DNA of 64,000 nt from positions 1 to 64,000 of the forward strand of contig CAVVOI010000012.1 in assembly GCA_963749825.1 (NCBI GenBank), written 5' to 3'. The position numbers and the translations under genes were made by a program. This DNA is from UBA11865 sp963749825 (lineage in GTDB: Bacteria > Chloroflexota > Anaerolineae > Promineifilales > Promineifilaceae). The notes below the pieces were generated by a model that was not told the origin of the DNA, made no database searches, and worked only from the letters and a program-made list of their open reading frames with translations. How positions within the stretch are numbered: the stretch's first letter is position 1; every line of letters begins with the position of its first letter. Below, in pieces: positions 8,632 to 16,540 of the stretch.

Positions 8632-8852
8632 TCGTTACCAAACTCCTCAAGCCAAGTGGCTAAAACATCTAGTAAAAGGCGCTCATTTACGAGTTCAGAA
8701 TCATCCACGAAACCAGGCAAATCTTCAATCAAGCTGAGCAATTCTTCAAGACCAATATTGTCCGGATATAGTTCTGGATGTATCTCTATTAGAGCCATGG
8801 CGATTCCGTATGTAGAATCCCAATACAAAGCTGGCACACCGTGACTAATCAT
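8628..8852 (-). CDS. IscX-like Fe-S assembly protein
   Basis: A 74-residue acidic protein whose pattern matches the IscX (YfhJ) family. It has a Trp near the start of the domain (YWDSTYGIAMAL), then HPELYPDNIGL, then DLPGFVDD, then the ending LLDVLATWLEEF. In Escherichia coli, IscX binds iron and IscS and modulates the rate of cluster assembly. I recognise it from this pattern alone, so the assignment is good but not certain. It is the first gene of the complex I run and overlaps nuoB by four bases, which ties it to maturation of those Fe-S subunits. No clear ribosome binding site precedes the ATG at 8852. Confidence 0.72.
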   Translation of the reverse strand: MISHGVPALYWDSTYGIAMALIEIHPELYPDNIGLEELLSLIEDLPGFVDDSELVNERLLLDVLATWLEEFGNE

Positions 8853-8931
8853 TCGTTGAAGTTGATTGTGGTAAATTTGGCTGATGGCAAAACGCTCGAA
8901 ATTAGATTTTTTTGGCCTGGTTGCCGCGACT

Positions 8932-8960
8932 ATAATACAACAATGTATGTTGACGGTCGA
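8932..8960 (-). promoter_or_regulatory. Candidate promoter for the iscX-nuo-mrp run
   Basis: On the minus strand TCGACC (8960-8955) and TATTAT (8937-8932) are 17 bases apart, matching 4/6 and 5/6 of the consensus. Transcription would start about 70-75 bases upstream of the iscX-like ATG. The spacer overlaps the inverted repeat at 8938-8952. Confidence 0.4.
8938..8952. repeat. Short inverted repeat in the divergent nuo/glycosyltransferase promoter region
   Basis: CAACA and TGTTG flank a five-base centre (ATGTA), forming a 15-base near-palindrome between the divergent genes at 8852 and 9048. It lies within the proposed nuo promoter spacer and would suit a dimeric repressor, but no regulator can be named. 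Confidence 0.3.
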
Positions 8961-9001
8961 ATAACTTATGATAGATTTCGCAATGCTATTATTTTAATAT
9001 T

Positions 9002-9030
9002 TTGATAATAATGACGGTTAAGATATTAAT
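9002..9030 (+). promoter_or_regulatory. Candidate promoter for the DUF3524 glycosyltransferase
   Basis: TTGATA (9002-9007) and ATTAAT (9025-9030) are 17 bases apart, with the first at 5/6 and the second at 4/6 of consensus. This would give a leader of roughly 10 bases before the ATG at 9048, with AGGTG at 9033-9037 as a possible ribosome binding site. Confidence 0.3.
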
Positions 9031-9047
9031 CTAGGTGTAATCAAAAA

Positions 9048-10244
9048 ATGCATGGCTTGTTATTATCACCTTATCACGGGGGCAGTCATAAATCTTGGGC
9101 AAATGGGTATGCCCGGCACTCGCAATACCGTTTTGGTTTAATCTCCCTCCCAGCAAGGTTTTGGAAATGGCGAATGCACGGCGGCGCTGTCACTCTTGCC
9201 CGGGACTTCTTGGCAGGAAACACTCGCTTCATGCCCGGTTTTGAAGAGAAAAAGAATGGGCCGTTTCTGCCGGATTTTATTTTAGCAACTGATATGGTCG
9301 ATCTGAGCACCTTTCTTTCGCTGACTCGCCGCCAGTTGGGACATGCCAGTGCAGTTTTGTACATGCATGAAAATCAGCTCACCTATCCCCTACCACCAGT
9401 CGGCAGCGATGGACCGATGAGGCGCCAGATGGGTGAACGAGATCTCCACTATGCCTTCATAAATTACGCTTCAATGTTGGCTGCAGACCGTGTAATATTC
9501 AATTCTAAGTATCATCTTCTTTCCTTTTTTGATGCTCTGCCTAAATACTTGAATAGTTTTCCTGAATTCAAAGAGTTGGAAACGGTATCGCTTTTAAAGA
9601 AGAAAAGCGGCGTCTTGCCAGTTGGTATCGATCTAAAGAGATTGGAAAAATGGAAACCAAATAATGAAAAAATTGCGGCGCCCTTAATCATTTGGAACCA
9701 ACGTTGGGAATATGACAAGAATCCGGGACTGTTTTTTGCAGCCCTTTATGATATCGCTTCTGAGGGCATACCGTTTCGTTTAGCTATTTGCGGGCAAAAT
9801 TTCCGTCAGCAGCCTGTCGAATTCGACGAGGCGTTGGAGCGACTGAGCGAACAAATTGTTTACCAAGGCTACGCGCCAGATGAGGAGTATGCCCATCTCC
9901 TATGGGACGCAGCCGTAACGATATCAACAGCAACTCATGAATTTTTTGGAATCAGCATGATCGAGGCAATTTATTGCCAGACATTCCCAATACTTCCTCA
10001 TCGACTCAGCTATCCAGAAATAATACCCGAATCGTTTCACGACAATTGTTTATATAACTCGAAGGAAACTCTAGTCAGCCGGATTCGATGGGCGCTAGAA
10101 AACCCAGATCGAGCAAAGGTTACTGCGGTGGAGTTAGCTAAAATCATTGCTCAATTTGATTGGAGGATAATGGCCCCTCACTATGATCGGTTCATCGGGT
10201 CACTAAGTTCCACAAAATCGGAGCCAAATCCCAATAAAAAATAA
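9048..10244 (+). CDS. DUF3524 glycosyltransferase, tRNA-queuosine alpha-mannosyltransferase family
   Basis: A 398-residue GT-B type glycosyltransferase. Its N-terminal half matches the DUF3524 family, which includes human GTDC1/QTMAN, the enzyme that mannosylates queuosine in tRNA(Asp). Shared landmarks are GGSHKSWA near residue 11, the W-x-WR motif (FWKWRMHG), YMHENQLTYP, the RDLHYA segment and FNSKYH. The C-terminal half has the sugar-nucleotide site with IIWNQRWEYDKNP and THEFFGISMIEA. The family fit is strong; that the substrate is queuosine-tRNA in this organism is inferred. It stands alone, divergent from the nuo run, and no queuosine synthesis genes are nearby. Confidence 0.82.
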   Translation: MHGLLLSPYHGGSHKSWANGYARHSQYRFGLISLPARFWKWRMHGGAVTLARDFLAGNTRFMPGFEEKKNGPFLPDFILATDMVDLSTFLSLTRRQLGHASAVLYMHENQLTYPLPPVGSDGPMRRQMGERDLHYAFINYASMLAADRVIFNSKYHLLSFFDALPKYLNSFPEFKELETVSLLKKKSGVLPVGIDLKRLEKWKPNNEKIAAPLIIWNQRWEYDKNPGLFFAALYDIASEGIPFRLAICGQNFRQQPVEFDEALERLSEQIVYQGYAPDEEYAHLLWDAAVTISTATHEFFGISMIEAIYCQTFPILPHRLSYPEIIPESFHDNCLYNSKETLVSRIRWALENPDRAKVTAVELAKIIAQFDWRIMAPHYDRFIGSLSSTKSEPNPNKK

Positions 10245-10314
10245 GACTATTTGGGACTATGCAGGAGTTCAGGCATCTTGTGAATAATTGATTTGCCTTC
10301 ACGGTCAGTTGTTG

Positions 10315-10361
10315 TATAGTTTCTCGCTTATTTTGAATCACCGAATAGGGAGCAGTATAAT
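10315..10361 (+). promoter_or_regulatory. Promoter for the glucan phosphorylase gene
   Basis: TTGAAT at 10333-10338 and a perfect TATAAT at 10356-10361 are separated by 17 bases. Transcription would start near 10368, giving a leader of about 72 bases. A second, weaker -10-like hexamer, TATAGT at 10315-10320, has TTGCCT 16 bases upstream at 10293-10298, so tandem promoters are possible. Confidence 0.65.
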
Positions 10362-10439
10362 CCTTCTTTTTGTTAGTATGACAACGACCATTATTTACCC
10401 TGAACAAACATTATTTGAGGAATAGAAAAGCAAGACATT

Positions 10440-12572
10440 ATGACACCTTTAGATCACCGAGTTAAGTTACCAAAAAAAATATCGCGATTAACTGAGCTAG
10501 CCTATAATCTTTGGTGGAGTTGGAACCCCGAGGCGCGAGATTTGTTCAAACACCTCGACCTTACTCTTTGGCACAGTACGCAGCATAATCCAGTCCAGCT
10601 ATTGCAGGAAATATCAGCTGAGCAACTCAACATTGCGGCCAATGACTCATTATTTTTTCAACGCTACAAAAAAGTAATGATGGACTTTGATCGAGAAATG
10701 AATAATGGGCACACCTGGTATAACCAAGCCTATCCGAGTGACAATCATCTCCAAGTCGCTTACTTTTCGGCCGAATTCGGACTGCATAGCTCATTACCGA
10801 TTTATTCCGGTGGATTAGGGATTTTATCAGGCGATCACGCCAAAGAAGCCAGTGACCTGGGAATTCCATTGGTTGGTATTGGTTTTATGTACCCACAGGG
10901 TTATTTCAGGCAGCGAATACCTTCACATGGCTGGCAAGAAGCCGTTTATGAGCAACTCAACTTGAACCGTGCTCCGATTATTCAGCAGACAAATGAAGAC
11001 GGCACCGAAATGAAAGTCTGCGTCCATATGGGCGGGCGTGACGTATTTGCTCGCATTTGGCATGTTCAGGTTGGCCGTGTCCCACTCTACTTACTCGATA
11101 CAGATGTAGATGAAAATGATCCTTGGGATCGTGAACTTTCGGCTAGATTATATTCAGGCGATACCGAGCACAGAATTCGTCAGGAAATAATGCTTGGAAT
11201 TGGCGGTGTACGAGCATTACGAGCTCTATCCATCGAGCCAAATGTATGGCATATGAATGAAGGGCATTCAGCCTTCTTGGTCCTTGAGTGCATTCGTGAG
11301 CTGGTAAGTTCAGGCGCCACTTTTGACGAAGCTGCTGCTGAAGTGAATAAGCACTCATTGTTTACGACCCACACCCCCGTTCCTGCCGGTCACGACGCCT
11401 TTCCATTCTATATGGTTGAACAATATTTTGCAGGCTACTGGGATGAGTTAGGCTTGAGTCGGGAGCAATTTTTCGATCTTGGTAGGCATGAAGAAGAATG
11501 GGGAACCAGTTTCAATATGACGGTTCTGGCTTTGAGGATGTCTGGCCAGGCAAATGGCGTTAGCAAACTTCATGAAAGAATTTCCCGTGAAATGTGGCGG
11601 GATGTTTGGGCGGTTCAGAATATTGACGATGTACCAATCACCTCTGTGACCAATGGAATCCATGTTCCTACCTGGATTCCAATAGAACTGCACCAATTAT
11701 TGAGCAAATACTTGGGACCTAATTGGCGAGAACATCATGACGACCCTGTATTATGGGAGAGAATTTTTGACATACCCGACGCCGAGTTGTGGAGCTATCA
11801 CGTTACACTCAAATACAAGATGCTGAGTTTCCTCAGAGAAAGAGCCCGCAATCGATGGATAAATGGATCGAATGATCCAACTCAAATCATGACCAGTGGA
11901 ACTCTTTTAAATCCCAACGCTTTAACAATTGGCTTTGCCCGGAGATTCGCCACTTACAAACGAGCGTCATTGATCTTTCGGGATCTGGAACGATTGAGAG
12001 CAATTCTTGCGGATCAACACCGGCCGGTACAGATTATCTTTGCCGGCAAAGCACATCCGGAAGACGATCCTGGTAAGACTCTCATCCAAAGTATTTATAA
12101 TATAGCCAAACGAAATCAGCTTGGAGGAAGAGTTGCATTTATCGAAGACTACGATATGCACATGGCCCGAAATTTGGTTCAAGGCGTTGACATCTGGTTG
12201 AATACGCCACGACGCCCTCGTGAGGCCAGTGGGACGAGTGGACAAAAAGCGGCCGTGAATGGCGTGGCTAATTTGAGCGTCCTTGATGGCTGGTGGGTCG
12301 AAGGTTTTAATGGAGCCAATGGTTGGGCTATTGGCGATGAAGTCGATTATGATGACCCCGATACACAGGATGCAGTCGACGCTGATTCCCTTTATTCGCT
12401 ATTGGAGGAAGAAATTGTTCCTCTCTACTATGAAAGGGATAGGGACAATGTTCCCCGAGGTTGGGTGGCACTAATGCGTGAATCAATGCGTTCAAATGCC
12501 CCACGGTTTAGCGCACGACGCATGTTAAAAGAGTATGCTGATCTATATGTAAACGCATTGAATCGAAAATAG
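10440..12572 (+). CDS. glgP: Alpha-glucan phosphorylase (GT35)
   Basis: This PLP enzyme releases glucose 1-phosphate from glycogen or maltodextrins. The 710-residue protein is the shorter bacterial/archaeal type, with an N-terminal DUF3417 segment (AYNLWWSWNPEA at about residue 20) and then the phosphorylase core. Core landmarks are AYFSAEFGLHSSLPIYSGGL, VWHMNEGHSAF, IAFAG-like FAGKAHP and, near the C-terminus, ASGTSGQKAAVNG, whose Lys binds PLP. The only GAGG before the ATG at 10440 is 19 bases away, so initiation is not of the strong Shine-Dalgarno type. No other glycogen genes are in the window. A small membrane protein gene follows after ten bases. Confidence 0.94.
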   Translation: MTPLDHRVKLPKKISRLTELAYNLWWSWNPEARDLFKHLDLTLWHSTQHNPVQLLQEISAEQLNIAANDSLFFQRYKKVMMDFDREMNNGHTWYNQAYPSDNHLQVAYFSAEFGLHSSLPIYSGGLGILSGDHAKEASDLGIPLVGIGFMYPQGYFRQRIPSHGWQEAVYEQLNLNRAPIIQQTNEDGTEMKVCVHMGGRDVFARIWHVQVGRVPLYLLDTDVDENDPWDRELSARLYSGDTEHRIRQEIMLGIGGVRALRALSIEPNVWHMNEGHSAFLVLECIRELVSSGATFDEAAAEVNKHSLFTTHTPVPAGHDAFPFYMVEQYFAGYWDELGLSREQFFDLGRHEEEWGTSFNMTVLALRMSGQANGVSKLHERISREMWRDVWAVQNIDDVPITSVTNGIHVPTWIPIELHQLLSKYLGPNWREHHDDPVLWERIFDIPDAELWSYHVTLKYKMLSFLRERARNRWINGSNDPTQIMTSGTLLNPNALTIGFARRFATYKRASLIFRDLERLRAILADQHRPVQIIFAGKAHPEDDPGKTLIQSIYNIAKRNQLGGRVAFIEDYDMHMARNLVQGVDIWLNTPRRPREASGTSGQKAAVNGVANLSVLDGWWVEGFNGANGWAIGDEVDYDDPDTQDAVDADSLYSLLEEEIVPLYYERDRDNVPRGWVALMRESMRSNAPRFSARRMLKEYADLYVNALNRK

Positions 12573-12582
12573 AATCGGAAAG

Positions 12583-12918
12583 ATGGTGCGTCGATTAGTG
12601 TATGCCGGGGTAATCGTCATTTGGCTCATCGTCATGTGCTTCCCAATAACTGCGTTTCTTCTGGCAACTCGTGGCGAGATTCACATAGGCTCTGCAAATC
12701 TCAGCGGCATACGGATTTTCCTCATTTCTGAAACTCAAGCACAGGGCGTCGGATTTCAATGGGACCGGCGATTGCCCAATGATCCCGACTGCATAAAGTC
12801 AACAGTGAGGTATTTGCTCTGGGATGGGAACGAATCCGGCATCAACACCGATTACTGCTGGTGCTACGATTTATCGGGTCAGACACCTCAGGCAGTCGGC
12901 GATTGTCCTGTCTTTTGA
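12583..12918 (+). CDS. Small single-span membrane protein, unknown function
   Basis: I do not recognise this 111-residue protein. It has one membrane segment at about residues 5-27, followed by an outside-facing part with four cysteines (70, 92, 94 and 108), the middle pair as CWC. These could form disulfides or bind metal. It starts ten bases after the glucan phosphorylase stop, with GGAA just upstream, so it may be read from the same transcript. A GTG at 12586 is an alternative start. Its neighbours downstream are two more small membrane proteins. Confidence 0.5.
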   Translation: MVRRLVYAGVIVIWLIVMCFPITAFLLATRGEIHIGSANLSGIRIFLISETQAQGVGFQWDRRLPNDPDCIKSTVRYLLWDGNESGINTDYCWCYDLSGQTPQAVGDCPVF

Positions 12919-12992
12919 TAACCCTTGGAAGATTAGCACGACACTAAAGACCCTACGTGCCCAAACATCCGAAATTATCTCTACTTCCCGAC

Positions 12993-13020
12993 GTGACGCA
13001 CCATTTCATTGTGGTACAAT
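12993..13020 (+). promoter_or_regulatory. Candidate promoter for the 13037 membrane protein group
   Basis: GTGACG (12993-12998) and TACAAT (13015-13020) are separated by 16 bases, matching 4/6 and 5/6 of consensus. The predicted leader before the ATG at 13037 is only about ten bases. Confidence 0.4.
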
Positions 13021-13036
13021 GGTCTCGGAATAAGCA

Positions 13037-13549
13037 ATGACAACGCCTAACATTTTGCCAGATAACATAGTGCCAGAAAAGGTGGAATACGAGCCAACCT
13101 TGAGTCAAAAAGAGCGAGCGGCATCGCTCAGACGATTCAATTCGAAATTCGTTTACGCCCCCATTATTTTTTCTGGCCTAATTGTCGTCATTCTAGTCTT
13201 GCTTCTGCTTTACGTTGCGCTGAATCCCCCGACACTGGAGGCATTGGAGACGATTTCAGGTATTAGCGATGCAGTAATCATTTTATTCACGATTCCAGCC
13301 ATGATTTTTTGCAGCATTTTGCCAATCGTCTTCGTAGCCGCAACAGTCCAGGCCAGAAAACAAGGTATTGCGCCGTTAAAGCAGTTACAAGTCCTAATGT
13401 GGCGATTGGACGGTGGGGTTGGTACGGTCAGGCAAAAGACAAACGAAATCGCACCAAGGATTGCCGCACCATTTATTAAAGTTCACAGCATTTCTGCCTA
13501 CATTGTTACTTTACTGAGACAATTAACCAGCATTTTTAAGCGGAGTTGA
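13037..13549 (+). CDS. Two-span membrane protein, unknown function
   Basis: A 170-residue protein with a polar N-terminus of about 40 residues and two hydrophobic segments at about 45-67 and 80-105. A basic amphipathic C-terminal half follows that may lie on the membrane (residues about 110-165). No family is recognised. Its stop overlaps the TTG that precedes the next gene, and the SD for that next gene lies inside its 3' end, so the two small membrane proteins are coupled. The pairing suggests a common membrane-associated role. Confidence 0.55.
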   Translation: MTTPNILPDNIVPEKVEYEPTLSQKERAASLRRFNSKFVYAPIIFSGLIVVILVLLLLYVALNPPTLEALETISGISDAVIILFTIPAMIFCSILPIVFVAATVQARKQGIAPLKQLQVLMWRLDGGVGTVRQKTNEIAPRIAAPFIKVHSISAYIVTLLRQLTSIFKRS

Positions 13550-13551
13550 CC

Positions 13552-13767
13552 ATGCCCGATTCGAATCAGGATTGGAAAATAAAAGTTATTGTGGGAGCAA
13601 CTATCATCGGCGCAGCCAGTGGTTTGGCGGCCGGCTACCTGCTAAGCCGCACTTCAGAAGAACGAGCCGGTGGTCCCCCCAGGGTGAAAACTTCAGACGC
13701 ACTTAGGCTCGCCATCGGTGTGATTGGTTTGGTCAGAGGAATCGCTGCTCTAGGTGATCCTGATTGA
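13552..13767 (+). CDS. Very small membrane protein with glycine-rich span
   Basis: A 71-residue protein with one glycine- and alanine-rich membrane segment at about residues 10-32 (VGATIIGAASGLAAGYLL) and a basic tail. This layout resembles YtxH-type small membrane proteins, but the match is only general. CGGAG at 13541-13545 sits six bases before the ATG at 13552, which decides the start over the TTG at 13546. It is coupled to the preceding gene and ends one codon from the receiver-domain gene. Confidence 0.55.
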   Translation: MPDSNQDWKIKVIVGATIIGAASGLAAGYLLSRTSEERAGGPPRVKTSDALRLAIGVIGLVRGIAALGDPD

Positions 13768-13784
13768 TTACCAGATCAAGCATT

Positions 13785-14156
13785 ATGAACACCATTATCT
13801 TGGTCGATGATGATAGGACCAATACCACTCTAATCCGTATGTTACTAGAAATGGATGGATTCGAAGTCGTGGTTAGTCCCGATATCGCTCGCGCCCAATT
13901 CGCAGCCCAGAACGGAGCCGATGCTTTTGTGATCGACTGTAACTTAGCCCAGGGTGACGATGGCATCGATTTATTGGCGGCTATTCGTAGTGGACGAACG
14001 GCCGCGAATTCGGATATTCCCGTTATTATGACTTCAGGCGACGATAGGCGTCTGCCAGATGCTAATAAAGCTGGGGCCACAAAATTTCTTGTCAAACCTT
14101 ATTCCCCAAGTACCTTATCAAAACAATTAAACGATCTTCTGGAGGTAACAGAGTAA
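13785..14156 (+). CDS. Stand-alone response regulator receiver domain
   Basis: A single CheY-like receiver domain of 123 residues with no output domain. The acidic pocket is seen in LVDDDRT, the phosphoacceptor Asp in VIDCNLA, the conserved Thr/Ser in IMTSGDD, and the Lys in FLVKPYS. Such proteins act by protein-protein contact or as phosphate relays. An upstream TTG at 13764 overlaps the previous stop and has AGGTG before it, adding seven residues; I use the ATG at 13785 because it places the fold start normally, but either is possible. No histidine kinase is in the window. The PHP/AlbA_2 gene follows directly. Confidence 0.85.
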   Translation: MNTIILVDDDRTNTTLIRMLLEMDGFEVVVSPDIARAQFAAQNGADAFVIDCNLAQGDDGIDLLAAIRSGRTAANSDIPVIMTSGDDRRLPDANKAGATKFLVKPYSPSTLSKQLNDLLEVTE

Positions 14157-14158
14157 AA

Positions 14159-15943
14159 TTGGCGCATACATCAACGCGACGTGGTGCGGCCCAGAAAAGT
14201 GGCCGCGATTGGCGACGCATAGATTTACACCTGCATACACCTGCCTCGAAAGACTACCAAGAACCCAATATCTCGTATCTTGATATTTTAAGACAGGCGG
14301 AAGCGCGAGATCTCAGCTTAGTTGCATTCACCGACCACAATACCGTGGCCGGTTTTGCGGCTATGAAGCAACAACTCGGGCAATTAGAGGTGCTCGAGAC
14401 GTTAGGTCGTCTAAAGGCGGATGAAGAACGACAGCTTCGAGAGTACCGAAGGCTGCTCAAAAAGATCGTTGTCCTGCCGGGCTTTGAGTTCACTGCCACT
14501 TTTGGTTTTCATATTCTGGGTATATTTTCTCCAGACACCCCGGTTACTTTCTTGGAACACCTGCTATTAACACTGAATATTCCTTTCACACAACTCCAGG
14601 CCGGTAGCTCGACAGTGGGCGCAACGGCCGATGTACTGACAGCCTATCAGGTTATCAACCAATCCGGCGGTCTGACGATCGCAGCGCATGCCAACTCCGG
14701 CAACGGCGTAATCATGCGAGGATTGGATTTTGGGGGTCAGACGAAAATGACCTATACACAAGATCCAAATCTGCACTGCCTTGAGGTGACGGATCTAGAA
14801 AAATACGGTCGTTATTCTACACGACGCTTTTTCGACGGCTCCAAACCTGAATATCCCCGACCTATGCGTTGCATTCAGGGTTCAGATGCGCATCGCCTCG
14901 TTCGCGAGAGCCCCAATTCAAAATATCTTGGCGTTGGCGATAGAGTTACCGAGATTATGCTAAAAGATGTCACCTTTCAGGCCCTATCTGACGTGCTTAA
15001 GGGAAATGATTTCTCTTTGACTCGCCCCTATCGTGGACCGGCAAAACCGGCTGATTTTGTCCTTGTCGCCCGAGAGGAAGGTCCGTCAATCGTCCAGTCG
15101 TTTCACGCCAGCATGGCTCAGCGAGGTGGTCATTTAAACCGGGTTCTTCAGGATATTTGTGCTATGGCCAATACAAATGGGGGAACGGTATACATAGGAC
15201 TATCGGTAAATATTAATGAAAAGATTGTCGGCGTTAGAGAACCCAAGAAATCGATTGAGTTTTTACATTCAGCCATTTCCAAGCATCTAAGCCCAGATCC
15301 CAATGTAAATATCGATAGCCTCGCGTCCCAGGATAAAGCGGTTGTAAGGGTCATCGTGCCACCTGGACGAGACCTGCCATACGCCATGGACGATAATCGA
15401 TTTTATATTCGCGATGAAGCGGATACGACCTTGGCGGTACGGGACGAAGTCATCCGCCTTGTCGAACGGAGAGTTCGGGAAAGCATAGTCATAGAAGAAC
15501 CGGTAGAAATCGCTACTCAAAACGTACCGGCTTTTACCACGCCGGAAGAAGAAACCAGAGTTCAATTATCTGAGGGTCAAGTCGACGAATCACCTTCTGC
15601 TCCGCGCACCGGCGTGCAGATCGTAGCCAGTGAAGAGCGCGACGGCACTATATACCATACGGTCCGGGATTTACGGAATGGCAACCTGATCAAGAATGTA
15701 ACGAAGTCATCTGCCAGAAAGCTTTGGCACTATGCCATAACCCAAGTTGAATCCAATAAACCCAAAAAAGAAGATATTGCCTGGCAAGGAAATATTGCCG
15801 TGGTCGACGAGCGTCGCCGTGATAACTATTCATGGTATGACCTGGCTTTGCGGGATTCCGAAGGCACCCATATTTTTTACGGTGTTACGGATAGTGGAAT
15901 GAACGAACTATGGATGAAACTCGTAGAAAAACACGACCGCTGA
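14159..15943 (+). CDS. PHP phosphoesterase fused to an AlbA_2 domain
   Basis: A 594-residue cytoplasmic protein with an unusual architecture. The N-terminal PHP metal-dependent phosphoesterase domain (about residues 18-280) shows HLHTP, FTDHNT, PGFEFT, AAHANS and GSDAH, so the metal site looks complete. Residues about 300-440 form an AlbA_2 (divergent AAA_4) domain with ICAMANTNGGTVYIGL, IVGVREP and DNRFYIRDEADT. A C-terminal region of about 100 residues is not recognised. The start is a TTG at 14159 with GGAGG 13 bases upstream, immediately after the receiver-domain gene. PHP-containing proteins of this type can act on nucleic acid or nucleotide; the context suggests regulated activity, but function is unproven. 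Confidence 0.8.
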   Translation: MAHTSTRRGAAQKSGRDWRRIDLHLHTPASKDYQEPNISYLDILRQAEARDLSLVAFTDHNTVAGFAAMKQQLGQLEVLETLGRLKADEERQLREYRRLLKKIVVLPGFEFTATFGFHILGIFSPDTPVTFLEHLLLTLNIPFTQLQAGSSTVGATADVLTAYQVINQSGGLTIAAHANSGNGVIMRGLDFGGQTKMTYTQDPNLHCLEVTDLEKYGRYSTRRFFDGSKPEYPRPMRCIQGSDAHRLVRESPNSKYLGVGDRVTEIMLKDVTFQALSDVLKGNDFSLTRPYRGPAKPADFVLVAREEGPSIVQSFHASMAQRGGHLNRVLQDICAMANTNGGTVYIGLSVNINEKIVGVREPKKSIEFLHSAISKHLSPDPNVNIDSLASQDKAVVRVIVPPGRDLPYAMDDNRFYIRDEADTTLAVRDEVIRLVERRVRESIVIEEPVEIATQNVPAFTTPEEETRVQLSEGQVDESPSAPRTGVQIVASEERDGTIYHTVRDLRNGNLIKNVTKSSARKLWHYAITQVESNKPKKEDIAWQGNIAVVDERRRDNYSWYDLALRDSEGTHIFYGVTDSGMNELWMKLVEKHDR

Positions 15944-16036
15944 GTTGTTCGTAACTGGAAGCTAATATTGGATTGGGTTCTGGCGCGGTATTCCACCAGT
16001 AACGAAATCGATGAAGAAAATTATTGAGGAGCAATG

Positions 16037-16540
16037 ATGGATGTTCGCGTGGGTGTGCTGACCGTTAGCGATCGCGCCGCCAGTGGCGAGTATCAAGATG
16101 CAAGCGGGCCATTGATTGTGGAAATCCTCGGGCGGAAGACCAAATGGCAGGTAGCCGACCAGGGAATAGTTGGCGACGAAATAATCGACATCGCCATTTG
16201 CTTGGAAACCTGGAGCGAAGCTGGCTTGGACTTGATATTGACGACAGGTGGCACTGGTTTCGCACCCCGTGACGTAACCCCTGAGGCAACCCTCCGCGTC
16301 ATTGAGAAACATACTCCGGGAATAGTGGAAGCGCTCCGTAGTGAAAGTCTAAAAATAACCAAACACGCGATGCTTTCTCGAGCTACAGCCGGGATTCGGG
16401 GCAGAACCTTGATCATCAATCTTCCCGGAAGCCCTAAAGCTGTTAAAGAAAACCTTGACCTGCTTCTTCCGGTTCTGCCACACGCTCTCGAATTGCTCCA
16501 TGGCGAAAAGAATGCGGAACGAGGGCATCGGTTGGTTTGA
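16037..16540 (+). CDS. mogA: Molybdopterin adenylyltransferase, MogA/MoaB family
   Basis: Activates molybdopterin by adenylylation before MoeA adds molybdate. The 167-residue protein has the MoCF fold with VLTVSDRAASGEYQD, the TTGGTGFAPRD loop and the late LPGSPKAVKE motif. GAGGAG at 16026-16031 gives five bases to the ATG at 16037; the ATG one codon earlier is also possible. MogA and MoaB cannot be firmly separated by sequence alone, so the symbol is the more functional guess. The 3' end overlaps the start region of the following methyltransferase gene. Its partner moeA is 14 kb away on the other strand. Confidence 0.88.
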   Translation: MDVRVGVLTVSDRAASGEYQDASGPLIVEILGRKTKWQVADQGIVGDEIIDIAICLETWSEAGLDLILTTGGTGFAPRDVTPEATLRVIEKHTPGIVEALRSESLKITKHAMLSRATAGIRGRTLIINLPGSPKAVKENLDLLLPVLPHALELLHGEKNAERGHRLV

